A stretch of 64,000 nt of DNA, from contig NZ_FYED01000011.1 in the NCBI RefSeq assembly GCF_900187565.1, forward strand, positions 124,001 to 188,000, in the 5' to 3' direction. The number at the start of each line of letters is the position of its first letter. Position 1 is the stretch's first letter. Below are positions 8,244-16,186 of the stretch, piece after piece. The notes beneath the pieces are model-generated. The model did not search any database, had not been told where the DNA came from, and saw only the letters and a program-made list of their open reading frames with translations. A program made the position numbers and the translations under genes. Source of the stretch: Pseudomonas sp. Irchel 3A7. Lineage in GTDB: Bacteria; Pseudomonadota; Gammaproteobacteria; Pseudomonadales; Pseudomonadaceae.

Positions 8244-8804
8244 TTACATTGGGTTTTGTGGGCGCCACGGTTCGATCAGGGCATCCAGGTTCAGCGCGTC
8301 GGCGAAATCCAGGAACTGATCGCGCAACCAGCTGATCTGCACGCCGGCCGGCAGGGTCACGGTGAAGGTGGCATTGAGCATGGTGCCGCCGGTTTGCGGA
8401 GCCTGATACGTGTCGCAGGTCAGGTTTTCCAGCTCGACGTTGTGGTCCATGAAGAACTGGCACAGCTCGTTGATGATGTCCGAGCGGTAAGCCGAACTGA
8501 CATAAGCGACGTACGGCAGGGCCTGGGGACGGTTCTCCAGGGCCGCGCTGCGCACCACGTTGACCGTGAATGCGTGCCGTTTTGCCAGTACTGGCAGGCT
8601 GCCTTCCAGGCGTGCCAGGGCGTCCCAGCTGCCGGAGACTTCGAGGACCAGCGCACTGCACTCGCCGTGACGGGTCAGGCGAGAGGTGACCACGGCGCAG
8701 CGGTTTTCATGGCTGGCGCGGCACAGGACGTTAGTCAGCTCCATGGGGTTGGCGCCGAGGGCACTGATGACAAGGAATTGTTCGCGAACTGTGGGGGTGG
8801 ACAT
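8244..8804 (-). CDS. gcvR: Glycine cleavage system transcriptional repressor family protein (GcvR-like)
   Basis: A 186-aa protein made of two ACT domains (about 8-80 and 95-175). 'REQFLVISALGANPMELTNVLCRASHENRC' opens the first and 'DHNVELENLTCDTYQAPQTGG' lies in the second. E. coli GcvR binds GcvA in a glycine-dependent manner and represses the glycine cleavage operon. No DNA-binding domain is present, as expected. It is probably the first gene of a gcvR-bcp operon, divergent from dapA. Whether GcvA is the partner in Pseudomonas is inferred only from family. Confidence 0.88.
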   Translation of the reverse strand: MSTPTVREQFLVISALGANPMELTNVLCRASHENRCAVVTSRLTRHGECSALVLEVSGSWDALARLEGSLPVLAKRHAFTVNVVRSAALENRPQALPYVAYVSSAYRSDIINELCQFFMDHNVELENLTCDTYQAPQTGGTMLNATFTVTLPAGVQISWLRDQFLDFADALNLDALIEPWRPQNPM

Positions 8805-9132
8805 GCAGCATTCCTAAAGCGATGAGCGGTCGGTACTTCTATCGGCTTGTTTTGCCGGGGGCGAGCCTGCGGATGCGAATTCAGAAAGTCCCGGGCGCAG
8901 GTTGCAACGTGCTCCAGTATGGCAGGAGCGGGCGGTGGCAACGCTAGAATGGGGCTTGTGATGCCGAAAATGGAGGCTCAAACCCGACGTACGAGCTTGT
9001 CAGTACCGATCAAAGTCTGAAGGGTAGCGAAAAGCGACGCCAAGGGGAATGGCGGCAGCGCAGTACTTCGCTTGTACAAGCATCTTGGCGCCAGTACCAT
9101 TACGGCTCTCTTTTTCCGGCAGGAGCGGTTGC
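8805..9132. other. gcvR-dapA divergent intergenic region
   Basis: A 328-base gap holding the promoters of two divergent units. An in-frame extension of dapA to 9049 exists but lacks family similarity. I see no convincing RNA gene, repeat or terminator here. Confidence 0.5.
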
Positions 9133-10011
9133 ATGATTGCGGGCAGTATGGTGGCACTGGTCACACCCATGGATGCACAAGGTAATCTCGACTGGGACAG
9201 CCTGAGCAAACTGGTGGACTTTCACCTGCAAAACGGCACCCACGCCATCGTGGCGGTCGGCACTACAGGTGAATCGGCCACCCTCGATGTGAACGAACAC
9301 ATCGAAGTGATCCGGCGCGTAGTGAAGCAGGTCAATGGTCGCATTCCGGTGATCGCCGGTACCGGCGCAAACTCGACGCGCGAAGCCATCGAGCTGACCA
9401 CTAACGCGAAGAACGCCGGCGCCGACGCCTGCCTGCTGGTCACGCCGTACTACAACAAGCCGACCCAGGAAGGCTTGTACCAGCACTTCAAGGCCATCGC
9501 CGAAGCCGTCGATATCCCGCAGATCCTCTACAACGTGCCTGGTCGCACCGCGTGCGACATGCAGGCCGAGACCGTGATCCGCCTGTCGACCGTCAAGAAC
9601 ATCATCGGCATCAAGGAAGCCACCGGCGACCTGAAGCGTGCCAAAGCCATCATCGACGGTGTCAGCAGCAATTTCCTGGTGATCTCCGGTGACGATGCCA
9701 CCGCAGTCGAGCTGATCCTGCTGGGCGGCAAGGGTAATATTTCGGTCACCGCCAACGTCGCCCCGCGCGAAATGGCCGACCTGTGTATCGCGGCCCTGAA
9801 CGGCGATGCCGAGAAGGCGCGTGCCATTCATGAAAAGCTGATGCCGCTCAATAAAACCCTGTTTATCGAATCCAACCCTATCCCCGTGAAATGGGCGCTG
9901 CATGAAATGGGCTTGATGCCGGACGGTATCCGTCTGCCGCTCACCTGGCTCAGTGCCGAATGTCACGAACCGCTGCGCCAGGCCATGCGCCTGTCCGGCG
10001 TCCTGGTTTAA
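9133..10011 (+). CDS. dapA: 4-hydroxy-tetrahydrodipicolinate synthase DapA
   Basis: DapA condenses pyruvate with aspartate semialdehyde, the committed step of lysine and diaminopimelate synthesis. The start at 9133 (MIAGSMVALVTPMD) follows GGAGCGG and gives 292 aa, the normal length. The (beta/alpha)8 barrel has GTTGES at 43-48, the catalytic Tyr133 in LYNVPGRT and the Schiff-base Lys161 in GIKEATGD. bamC follows 17 bases later; dapA-bamC is a widely conserved pair linking peptidoglycan precursor supply with outer-membrane assembly. Confidence 0.97.
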   Translation: MIAGSMVALVTPMDAQGNLDWDSLSKLVDFHLQNGTHAIVAVGTTGESATLDVNEHIEVIRRVVKQVNGRIPVIAGTGANSTREAIELTTNAKNAGADACLLVTPYYNKPTQEGLYQHFKAIAEAVDIPQILYNVPGRTACDMQAETVIRLSTVKNIIGIKEATGDLKRAKAIIDGVSSNFLVISGDDATAVELILLGGKGNISVTANVAPREMADLCIAALNGDAEKARAIHEKLMPLNKTLFIESNPIPVKWALHEMGLMPDGIRLPLTWLSAECHEPLRQAMRLSGVLV

Positions 10012-10028
10012 TTGAGGAAGTACTACGC

Positions 10029-11144
10029 ATGAAGCGAATGGCCGGACTTTCCGCACTTGCCTTGATTATCTCCAGCACCAGTGGTTGCGGATGGATCTGG
10101 GGCCCGGAAGGTTATTTCCGTGACCGTGGTAGCGATTACCTGGAAGCGCAACAGACTGCACCGATGCAACTGCCACCGGATGTCAGCACCGCCAAGCGTC
10201 TGGATCCGCTGTTGCCGATCCCGCGCAACGTGGCTGATGACACTGCCAAGGGTGAGTATGTCGTTCCTCGGCCACAGCCATTGTCGGCCGGCGCTGACGC
10301 CAGCGCTTACTCCCTGCAGAAGAGCGGCGATTCGCGCTCCATCCTGGCGCAAAACCCGCCTGCAGAAGCCTGGCCAGTGGCCGTGCAGTTCTTCCAGGAC
10401 AACGGTTTCCGCCTGGACGAGCAACGCCCGCAAACCGGTGAATTCACCACCACCTGGCAGCGTTCCGACGAACTGTCGGCAGCCATGGCCAAGCGCCTGA
10501 GCGCGGCAGGTGTCAGCACCGATAGCGAAATCCGCGCTCGGGTGCGTGTCGAGCCAGGTGTGCAGCGCAACACCAGTGAAATCTATGTGGTCACCGCCGA
10601 ACGTCCTGCCGGCAGCACCGCCGACGTGGCCTTCACCAATCGTTCGGTCAATACCGGCCTGGACGCGGCACTGGTCGACGACATGCTCGCGAGCATGAGC
10701 CGCATCTCGGAGAAGGGCGGTTCGGTCTCCATGCTGGCCTCCCGTGACTTCGACACGCCGAGCCGTGTCAGCCTGAACGTCGATGGCAGTGGCAACCCTG
10801 TCCTGAACGTCGGCTCCGACCTGGATCGTGCCTGGTCGAGCGTCGGTCGTGCACTGGAGCAGGGCGAGTGGCGTGTTGAAGACATCAACCGCAGCCTGGG
10901 CCTGTACTACATCAACCTGGCTGAAAAGGCCGAGAAGAAAGACGACAAGCCAGGCTTCTTCAGCAGCCTGTTCGGCAGTGCGCCGAACAAGGAAGAAGTT
11001 GAAGCCCGCGCCGAGCGTTATCAGGTTCGCCTGAGCAAGGTGGGCGATAGCGTTCAGGTCACTGTCGAGAAGAACATCAACACCGTGGCGCCGGCTGACG
11101 TGGCGCGCAAAGTGTTGACCGTGATTCAGGACAATCTGGGCTGA
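10029..11144 (+). CDS. bamC: Outer membrane assembly lipoprotein BamC
   Basis: A 371-aa lipoprotein of the BAM complex that folds beta-barrel proteins into the outer membrane. The signal peptide ends in a lipobox with Cys20 (SSTSGCGW). An unstructured N-terminal part (about 21-110) is followed by two helix-grip domains (about 115-220 and 235-345). The start at 10029 follows TTGAGGAAG. It lies between dapA and an MBL-fold gene, only 4 bases from the latter, so dapA-bamC-MBL-purC probably form one operon. Confidence 0.93.
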   Translation: MKRMAGLSALALIISSTSGCGWIWGPEGYFRDRGSDYLEAQQTAPMQLPPDVSTAKRLDPLLPIPRNVADDTAKGEYVVPRPQPLSAGADASAYSLQKSGDSRSILAQNPPAEAWPVAVQFFQDNGFRLDEQRPQTGEFTTTWQRSDELSAAMAKRLSAAGVSTDSEIRARVRVEPGVQRNTSEIYVVTAERPAGSTADVAFTNRSVNTGLDAALVDDMLASMSRISEKGGSVSMLASRDFDTPSRVSLNVDGSGNPVLNVGSDLDRAWSSVGRALEQGEWRVEDINRSLGLYYINLAEKAEKKDDKPGFFSSLFGSAPNKEEVEARAERYQVRLSKVGDSVQVTVEKNINTVAPADVARKVLTVIQDNLG

Positions 11145-11148
11145 TCAC

Positions 11149-11907
11149 ATGCGTTTTGCCGTTCTCGGCAGCGGTAGCCAAGGGAACGGCACGCTGATAG
11201 CCAGCGCTGATACGTACGTGCTGGTGGATTGTGGTTTCTCCCTGCGGGAAACCGAAAAACGCCTGTTGCGCCTGGGTGTGAACCCTGCGCAGCTGAGCGC
11301 GATACTCGTGACCCACGAACATGCCGACCACGTGCATGGCGTGGGTTTGCTGTCTCGGCGCTACAATCTGCCTGTCTACCTCAGTCGCGGCACCTTGCGC
11401 GGGATGCGCAAACCCGTCGAACCCACGGGCTTTCTGGCGGGCGGTGAGCAACTGCAGATCGGCGACTTGAGCATTGGCGTCATTGCCGTGGCCCACGATG
11501 CGCAAGAACCGACGCAATTTGTATTCAGTGACGGTCAGCGGCGCTTCGGCCTGTTGACCGACCTGGGCTCGTATTGCAGCAGGGTACTGGACGGCTATCG
11601 GGATCTCGATGCATTGATGATCGAGGCCAACCATTGCCGTGACAGGCTGGCTCGCGGTCACTACCCGTACTTTCTCAAGCAGCGGGTGGGCGGTGAACTG
11701 GGACATTTGAACAACCATCAGGCGGCATTCCTGGTGGCCGAGTTGGGCTGGCAAGGCCTGCAACACCTGGTCCTGGCCCATCTGAGCAGCAAGAACAACC
11801 TGCCGCAGCTGGCCCGGCAATGTTTTGTCGACACCCTCGGGTGCGACCCGGACTGGCTGCAACTGGCCGATCAAGATTCAGGGCTCGACTGGCGACATAT
11901 CGCCTAG
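11149..11907 (+). CDS. MBL-fold metallohydrolase (YycJ-like)
   Basis: A 252-aa metallo-beta-lactamase-fold hydrolase. The metal-binding motif HEHADH is at residues 56-61 with flanking GSGSQGN (7-13) and VDCGFS (27-32). Further ligand regions are 'VAHDAQEP' and 'LGSYCS', with a late His in 'LVLAHLSSKNN'. Relatives such as YycJ act as DNA exonucleases in Gram-positive mismatch repair, while other members are RNA or phosphoester hydrolases. Here only the fold and the catalytic motif can be stated. The tight position between bamC and purC is conserved in Pseudomonas. Confidence 0.88.
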   Translation: MRFAVLGSGSQGNGTLIASADTYVLVDCGFSLRETEKRLLRLGVNPAQLSAILVTHEHADHVHGVGLLSRRYNLPVYLSRGTLRGMRKPVEPTGFLAGGEQLQIGDLSIGVIAVAHDAQEPTQFVFSDGQRRFGLLTDLGSYCSRVLDGYRDLDALMIEANHCRDRLARGHYPYFLKQRVGGELGHLNNHQAAFLVAELGWQGLQHLVLAHLSSKNNLPQLARQCFVDTLGCDPDWLQLADQDSGLDWRHIA

Positions 11908-11935
11908 CCCATCTACTTAGCAAGCGGAGCCCATC

Positions 11936-12649
11936 ATGGAAAAACGTGAAGAACTCTACCGCGGCAAAGCCAAGTCGGTTTACAAGACCGACGACGCTGA
12001 CCGCTTGATCCTGCTGTTTCGCAACGACACCTCGGCGTTCGACGGCAAGCGTATCGAGCAGCTCGACCGCAAAGGCATGGTGAACAACAAGTTCAACGCC
12101 TTCATCATGCAGAAACTCGAAGCAGCCGGCGTGCCGACTCAATTCGACAAACTGCTGGGCGACAACGAGTGCCTGGTGAAGAAGCTGGACATGATCCCGG
12201 TCGAGTGCGTCGTGCGTAACTACGCTGCCGGCAGCCTGGTCAAGCGCCTGGGTGTCGAAGAGGGCATGAAGCTCAACCCTTACACCTTCGAACTGTTCCT
12301 GAAGGACGACGCCAAGGGCGACCCGTTCATCAACGAATCCCACGTCGTGGCATTCGGCTGGGGCACCGCTGAGCAACTGGTTCGCATGAAAGAACTGTCG
12401 CTCAAGGTCAACGAAGTGCTGACCAAGCTGTTCGACGACGCTGGCCTGCTGCTGGTGGACTTCAAGCTGGAGTTCGGCGTGTTCAGCGACGGCTCCATCG
12501 TACTGGGCGACGAGTTCAGTCCGGACGGCTGCCGCCTCTGGGACAAGGACACCAAGAAGAAAATGGACAAGGACCGCTTCCGTCAGGGCCTCGGTGATGT
12601 CATCGAAGCCTACGAAGAAGTGGCCAAACGTCTGGGCGTACCGCTTTAA
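11936..12649 (+). CDS. purC: Phosphoribosylaminoimidazole-succinocarboxamide synthase PurC (SAICAR synthetase)
   Basis: PurC ligates aspartate to CAIR using ATP in de novo purine synthesis. The 237 residues begin MEKREELYRGKAKSVY, the classic nucleotide-binding N terminus. They contain 'VECVVRNYAAGSL' (about 85-97), and 'DFKLEFGVF..GSIVLGDEFSPDGCRLWD' near 180-205, which is the substrate/metal region. The start is at 11936, 28 bases after the MBL gene. Length and motifs are entirely typical. Confidence 0.97.
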   Translation: MEKREELYRGKAKSVYKTDDADRLILLFRNDTSAFDGKRIEQLDRKGMVNNKFNAFIMQKLEAAGVPTQFDKLLGDNECLVKKLDMIPVECVVRNYAAGSLVKRLGVEEGMKLNPYTFELFLKDDAKGDPFINESHVVAFGWGTAEQLVRMKELSLKVNEVLTKLFDDAGLLLVDFKLEFGVFSDGSIVLGDEFSPDGCRLWDKDTKKKMDKDRFRQGLGDVIEAYEEVAKRLGVPL

Positions 12650-12694
12650 CCGACGCAAGCATCTGATAGCACAGAAATATTTCGCGAAAGGGGG

Positions 12695-12723
12695 TTCGCT
12701 TCCGGCGAAAGTGTTGTTATGAT
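12695..12723 (+). promoter_or_regulatory. Sigma-70 promoter of tRNA-Ser
   Basis: -35 TTCGCT (12695-12700), a 17-base spacer and -10 TATGAT (12718-12723), followed by a GC-rich discriminator GCGCGCC, ending 10 bases before the tRNA. The GC discriminator is typical of stable-RNA promoters. Confidence 0.7.
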
Positions 12724-12733
12724 GCGCGCCGTT

Positions 12734-12823
12734 GGAGAGATGCCAGAGTGGCCGAATGGGACGGATTCGAAATCCGTTGTACCTTCACCGGTACCTAGGG
12801 TTCGAATCCCTATCTCTCCGCCA
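12734..12823 (+). tRNA. tRNA-Ser (anticodon CGA)
   Basis: A 90-base tRNA with encoded CCA. The acceptor stem GGAGAGA/TCTCTCC, D-loop region GAGTGGCCGAATGGG, anticodon CGA at 12768-12770 inside GGATTCGAAATCC, and a long class II variable arm mark it as serine. The T-arm is GGGTTCGAATCCC. It reads codon UCG. The last 15 bases (12809-12823) recur at 17605-17619, so this tRNA is the attachment site of the following island. Confidence 0.97.
12809..12823 (+). other. attL: tRNA 3' end copy of island attachment core
   Basis: CCTATCTCTCCGCCA at the tRNA 3' end matches CCTATCTCTCCGTCA at 17605-17619 in 14 of 15 bases and in the same orientation. The two bracket all the foreign-looking genes between them. 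Confidence 0.7.
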
Positions 12824-12838
12824 TTATTGAACAAGACT

Positions 12839-12876
12839 AAGCCCCTGAAATGGTTAAACATTTCAGGGGCTTTTTC
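12839..12876 (+). terminator. Terminator after tRNA-Ser
   Basis: AGCCCCTGAAATG / CATTTCAGGGGCT forms a 13-bp perfect stem with a 6-base loop (GTTAAA), followed by TTTTTC. Confidence 0.93.
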
Positions 12877-13079
12877 GTTTCTGGCTTTTGCGTTAGGGCA
12901 GATTTTGGCGTGCCCAGCCCGCAATAGACCCCTGCCGGCCGTAATCCAGCTGTTCTTTTTGATTCTGTGATTTCAGGTCTGGCCGAACCGGTCACATTTT
13001 TCGGCTTTACATGTCTTTTCGAGGCAGTGATATTGTGCCATCACGGCCTGTACTAAAAACCCAACGAAGGATATGTGAC

Positions 13080-13562
13080 ATGGGCAAAGCAGAAGAAATG
13101 GCAGCGGCGTTGAAGTTGAAATCGGATCAGGACGCTGAGGGTAAAGCAAAGCTTGAAGCGGTGATGGACGAGTGGCCGGTACAGGTAGAGGGGTTGCTCA
13201 CAAACATCGAACGGTGGGTTAGCCCATTGAAGGCGTCTGGCTTAAGCGTTACGCGGACCGAAGAAATAAAAAATGAAAACCCGCCGGGATATAATTTCAG
13301 ATATAAAACCCACAAGCTCACGATGCGATTCGGCAATAAAACAGTCGTTGTCGAACCCTTTGCTCGCTTTATGATCGGTACGGGTGGGCGCGTCGATTTC
13401 AAATTGGGAAAAACAGAGTTAGGAATAATTCTGTCTACTGACGGATCGAATGAATGGAGCGCCATGATTCAATCGACTCAGAGGCCGCCGGCTCGGCCGC
13501 AGTTCCTTCCGTTTGATGAAGACTTTTTCCTCGATCAATTGGCTAAGTATCTGGAAATCTAA
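13080..13562 (+). CDS. Hypothetical protein of the tRNA-Ser island
   Basis: A 160-aa protein of unknown function, ATG at 13080, after CGAAGGATATGTGAC which supplies a good ribosome site. No signal peptide or membrane segment. The N-terminal 45 residues are charged and probably helical (KAEEMAAALKLKSDQDAEGK). The middle is beta-rich with alternating aromatic and charged residues ('YNFRYKTHKLTMRFGNKTVVVEPFARFMIGTGGRVDF'-type). The C terminus ends in 'PFDEDFFLDQLAKYLEI'. Codon use and lower GC than the neighbouring core genes point to transfer with the island. I do not recognise the family. Confidence 0.7.
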   Translation: MGKAEEMAAALKLKSDQDAEGKAKLEAVMDEWPVQVEGLLTNIERWVSPLKASGLSVTRTEEIKNENPPGYNFRYKTHKLTMRFGNKTVVVEPFARFMIGTGGRVDFKLGKTELGIILSTDGSNEWSAMIQSTQRPPARPQFLPFDEDFFLDQLAKYLEI

Positions 13563-13632
13563 AACGACCAGGGCAAAACCTTTGCTGCTGGTAGGTAGCT
13601 AGGCGGGTGCCCTAATTTGAAGGGCGCCCAAT

Positions 13633-14510
13633 TCATTCCTCCCTCAAACCAAGCATTTTAGAAACGATACCCGCCATGCTCTTGGTGTCCTTCGGTATCC
13701 ATCTTCCGTAATGTTTTCTCACCATCATTGTATCCGCATGCCCGAGTTGTCTGGTTACCCATTCGACAGGGACGTAGCGCGACAGCATCTGGCTGGCAAA
13801 GGTGTGGCGACACTGGTTCGCCCCGCGGTGCCTGACCTCAGCTTTTTTTCAGATGAGCGGTAAACCAGTTGCCCAACGTCTTGCCACTCCACAGCAGGCC
13901 GCTGGTCGAGCTGCGGAAAAGAAATCTGACTTTCATTTTCTTAGAGGTGATGTTGTCGCGCTGAATGACAGTGATCTCCACGGTGGGAGCGTCCTTGGCA
14001 GCTGCAACAATCTCCCGCATCAGTTCAAGGGCTGGGTCGATGAGCTCGACGACTTGAACCGTGGAGCGTTCTTTGGGGACTTTGAATTCGCCGACGACCA
14101 ATGCCCGGCGGACGTTTACCAGGCCGGTTTCGAGATCTACGTCTTCAACGGCGAGCCCAATCAGCTCGGACAGGGAAAGCCCGGCCCAGCAGTTGAACTC
14201 GATTATTCGGGCATCGGCTCGGCGGTCGGGATCCGCTTTGCCAATCAGCTCTATCTCGGTGCGACTGAAGGGATCGGCATGCTCTAGGTCGACATCCAAT
14301 CCAACGTTGCTGATCCTGTCGAGAGGGTTGGCTTTCAGGATGCCGTCGCTGAAGGCATCAGCCCATACCCCTCGGAGAACGGTGAAGATGTCATTTACCG
14401 TCTTTGGAGCCAACCCTTGCTTGAGTAGCTGCGCCTGGAACAACTCGATATCGCTTTTGCTGATGTCGACGATCCGGCGCTTGCCGAACTTGTTCTCAAA
14501 AAAGATTTAT
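13633..14510 (-). pseudogene. Tyrosine recombinase (phage-type integrase), frameshifted and 5'-truncated
   Basis: Read from 14510 to 13633 on the minus strand. The first part gives 'FENKFGKRRIVDISKSDIEL', then a 201-residue open segment with the core-binding region ('LAPKTVNDIFTVLRGVWADAF') and the start of the catalytic domain ('FNCWAGLSLSELIGL', which has Ser where the first catalytic Arg is usual). At a run of seven T (13843-13849; A on the coding strand) the frame shifts. Removing one base joins 'WFTAHLKK' to 'AEVRHRGANQCRHTFASQML', and reading continues to 'LGHADTMMVRKHYGRWIP' with the GH and catalytic Tyr motifs, ending at 13633. Upstream of 14510 the frame hits a stop at the direct repeat, so the N-terminal SAM-like domain is lost. 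It is inactive unless frameshifting occurs. Confidence 0.88.
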
Positions 14511-14512
14511 GG

Positions 14513-14558
14513 GGGCGGATTTATTTTTCGGCGCTGAGAGGACGTGAGAAAAAATAAA
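14513..14558 (+). repeat. Direct repeat copy 1 with internal inverted repeat
   Basis: 46 bases starting GGGCGGATTTATTTTTC. Aligns with 15664-15708 with three substitutions and one extra A. TTTATTTTTC (14520-14529) and GAAAAAATAAA (14548-14558) form an internal palindrome around an 18-base spacer. It lies exactly where the integrase homology stops. Confidence 0.85.
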
Positions 14559-14761
14559 TTTGTCTCCTTGTCTTTTTCTAACCCAGGAATCGTCAATCAA
14601 ACCATCGATCAAATCGTCTTTCATCGCGGTGAAATCATGGCCTGCATGAATAGGCAGTGTTTGAGCCTGTGGAATTACTCAAAAGTTGTGTTCCTCGGAT
14701 GCGCCGCTCTGGTTGGCTTTCAGACGAATGACTCAGTTAACATCCGCGACACCGGGTGGAT

Positions 14762-15517
14762 ATGGGTGAAGAAATGCAGACGGACAACGTAAAGCAGGGG
14801 GTTGGATTGAAACTGTTGAAATGGCTAGCGGCAGCAATGCTTGTACCTGTCTTGGGCGTTCCTGCTACTAAGCTGGCGGAGAGCTACTTTGACGTTACGT
14901 TTTTTAGCTCAATGTTTGCGGTCGTTGGGACTGGGGTGGCGAATTGGCTAGATCAGACGATTTCGGTTGAGCTGTGGTTGTTTTGGGTTGTGGTTGTCGT
15001 TTCCGCATTGCTGGGGGTGTTTGGAGTCTGGAATTTTCTAGAGAAACGCCTCGAAGTGGGTGTTGCGACGGCCGAACAGGAGAAAGCATATGCGAAAGCA
15101 AGAGAGGTTATCGGGAAGTTGAATGCTGTAGACGCCACGCTGAATGCGACCACAAAGGAACTGAAATCTACCAAGCTGAAGCTAGATGCCGTCGAATCAG
15201 AGTTGAACACTGCTAACGCCAAAATTGCTGACCTACAAACTCCCAAGGAGCAGCCCCTTACTGAGCACCAACGTATGGTCCTTGCTGCTATCGCGTATTA
15301 CGACAATTCAGATGAGCAGTGCTATGTGAAAGACCTCAGCCAAAGAATCAAATTTACGATGGTTCAAGCTGATGGTGCCGTTGATGTGCTGATGAAACGT
15401 AAGCTTGTTGAGGAGTACTACACCGGCCATGGCAACAGAGTCGTTTCTTTGTCTCCAGACGGTCGGGCATACGTTCTACACCCTGACTTCGATATGTCTC
15501 ATTTGCCTTTTGAGTGA
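14762..15517 (+). CDS. Membrane-anchored coiled-coil winged-helix protein, unknown
   Basis: About 251 aa from ATG 14762 (GTG 14756 or ATG 14774 are possible). Two hydrophobic segments lie at about residues 17-36 and 68-92, the second very strong (WLFWVVVVVSALLGVFGVW). A charged helical coiled coil (about 95-160: 'TAEQEKAYAKAREVIGKLNAV', 'LKSTKLKLDAVESELNTANAK') follows. The C-terminal 80 residues look like a winged helix ('TEHQRMVLAAIAYYDNSD', 'CYVKDLSQRI', 'ADGAVDVLMKRKLVEEYYTG', 'VVSLSPDGRAYVLHP'). It is the only gene between the two direct repeats. The architecture suggests a membrane-tethered sensor or effector; it is not a recognised family. Confidence 0.75.
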   Translation: MGEEMQTDNVKQGVGLKLLKWLAAAMLVPVLGVPATKLAESYFDVTFFSSMFAVVGTGVANWLDQTISVELWLFWVVVVVSALLGVFGVWNFLEKRLEVGVATAEQEKAYAKAREVIGKLNAVDATLNATTKELKSTKLKLDAVESELNTANAKIADLQTPKEQPLTEHQRMVLAAIAYYDNSDEQCYVKDLSQRIKFTMVQADGAVDVLMKRKLVEEYYTGHGNRVVSLSPDGRAYVLHPDFDMSHLPFE

Positions 15518-15663
15518 GGCTGACGCCACGTCTATTGGGCTGAGGATCACGTACGTCTAGACTAGGGAGTCTGGTAGCATTCTTGAATGATTAATCAGAG
15601 TGGGCATGCGGGGAAGGCAATCTAGAGTTTCTATTCTGGCTGACAGTTACTGCCGTATGATAA

Positions 15664-15708
15664 GGGCAGATTTATTTTTCGGCGCTGAGAAAACGTGAGA
15701 AAAATAAA
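15664..15708 (+). repeat. Direct repeat copy 2 with perfect internal inverted repeat
   Basis: 45 bases starting GGGCAGATTTATTTTTC; second copy of the element at 14513-14558. Here TTTATTTTTC (15671-15680) and GAAAAATAAA (15699-15708) are perfect 10-bp inverted repeats. The right arm overlaps the GTG start codon (15695) of the Dam-like remnant. Confidence 0.85.
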
Positions 15709-16061
15709 CATCTTCCCTTTTCTTTGGATGGGCGGCAAACGCCGCCTAGCCGACCGTCTCATTCCTTTTTTTTCGCCTTACGAATGCTACGTCGAAGTCT
15801 TGGCGGGCGTTGCTGCGTTGTACTTCATGCGTCCCCAGCCATCGCCTGTCGAAGTTCTCAACGATATCAACGGCGATGTGGTTACGCTATACCGCGTCGT
15901 GGCAGATACACCTCGAAGAGTTTGTGCCCCAATTCATATGGGCGCTCAGGTCACGCTAGGTGTTTGAGTGGCAGAAATTGACTCGCACCGAAACCTTCGC
16001 CGACATCCAGCGCGCCGCCCAATTCGTTTACCTGCTGCGGACTGCTGACTGGCCAGGTTAA
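15695..16061 (+). pseudogene. D12-class adenine DNA methyltransferase (phage Dam-like), truncated and frameshifted
   Basis: GTG at 15695 opens 'MRKINIFPFLWMGGKRRLADRL', with the GGK SAM-binding motif I of D12 methylases, then 'YVEVLAGVAALYFMRP' and 'VEVLNDINGDVVTLYRVV'. After about residue 70 the frame shifts. The homology continues in another frame as 'HLEEFVPQFIWALRSR', a stop, then 'VFEWQKLTRTETFADIQRAAQFVYLL', and ends about 16061. The catalytic DPPY half is absent. Phages use such enzymes against host restriction; this is a dead remnant indicating prophage origin of part of the island. Confidence 0.82.
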
Positions 16062-16186
16062 AGGTCGGTTACGAAGCTGCAAGCAGACCGGGGAAACGCT
16101 CGGCTACTGACGGCACGCCGTCCATTTGAAACGCTCTCAGGCGCTGATATGCTCTGTTTTAGAGTTTTTCACCATAAGGGAGCGGC

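Noticed and set aside
13802..14287. 161-codon plus-strand ORF opposite the integrase
   Set aside because: Antisense shadow of the integrase remnant, which has clear family motifs on the minus strand.
14544..14792. 82-codon ORF starting inside direct repeat copy 1
   Set aside because: It overlaps the start of the membrane/winged-helix gene in another frame, has no similarity, and its start is the duplicated GTG of the Dam-like gene. Likely a by-product of the duplication.
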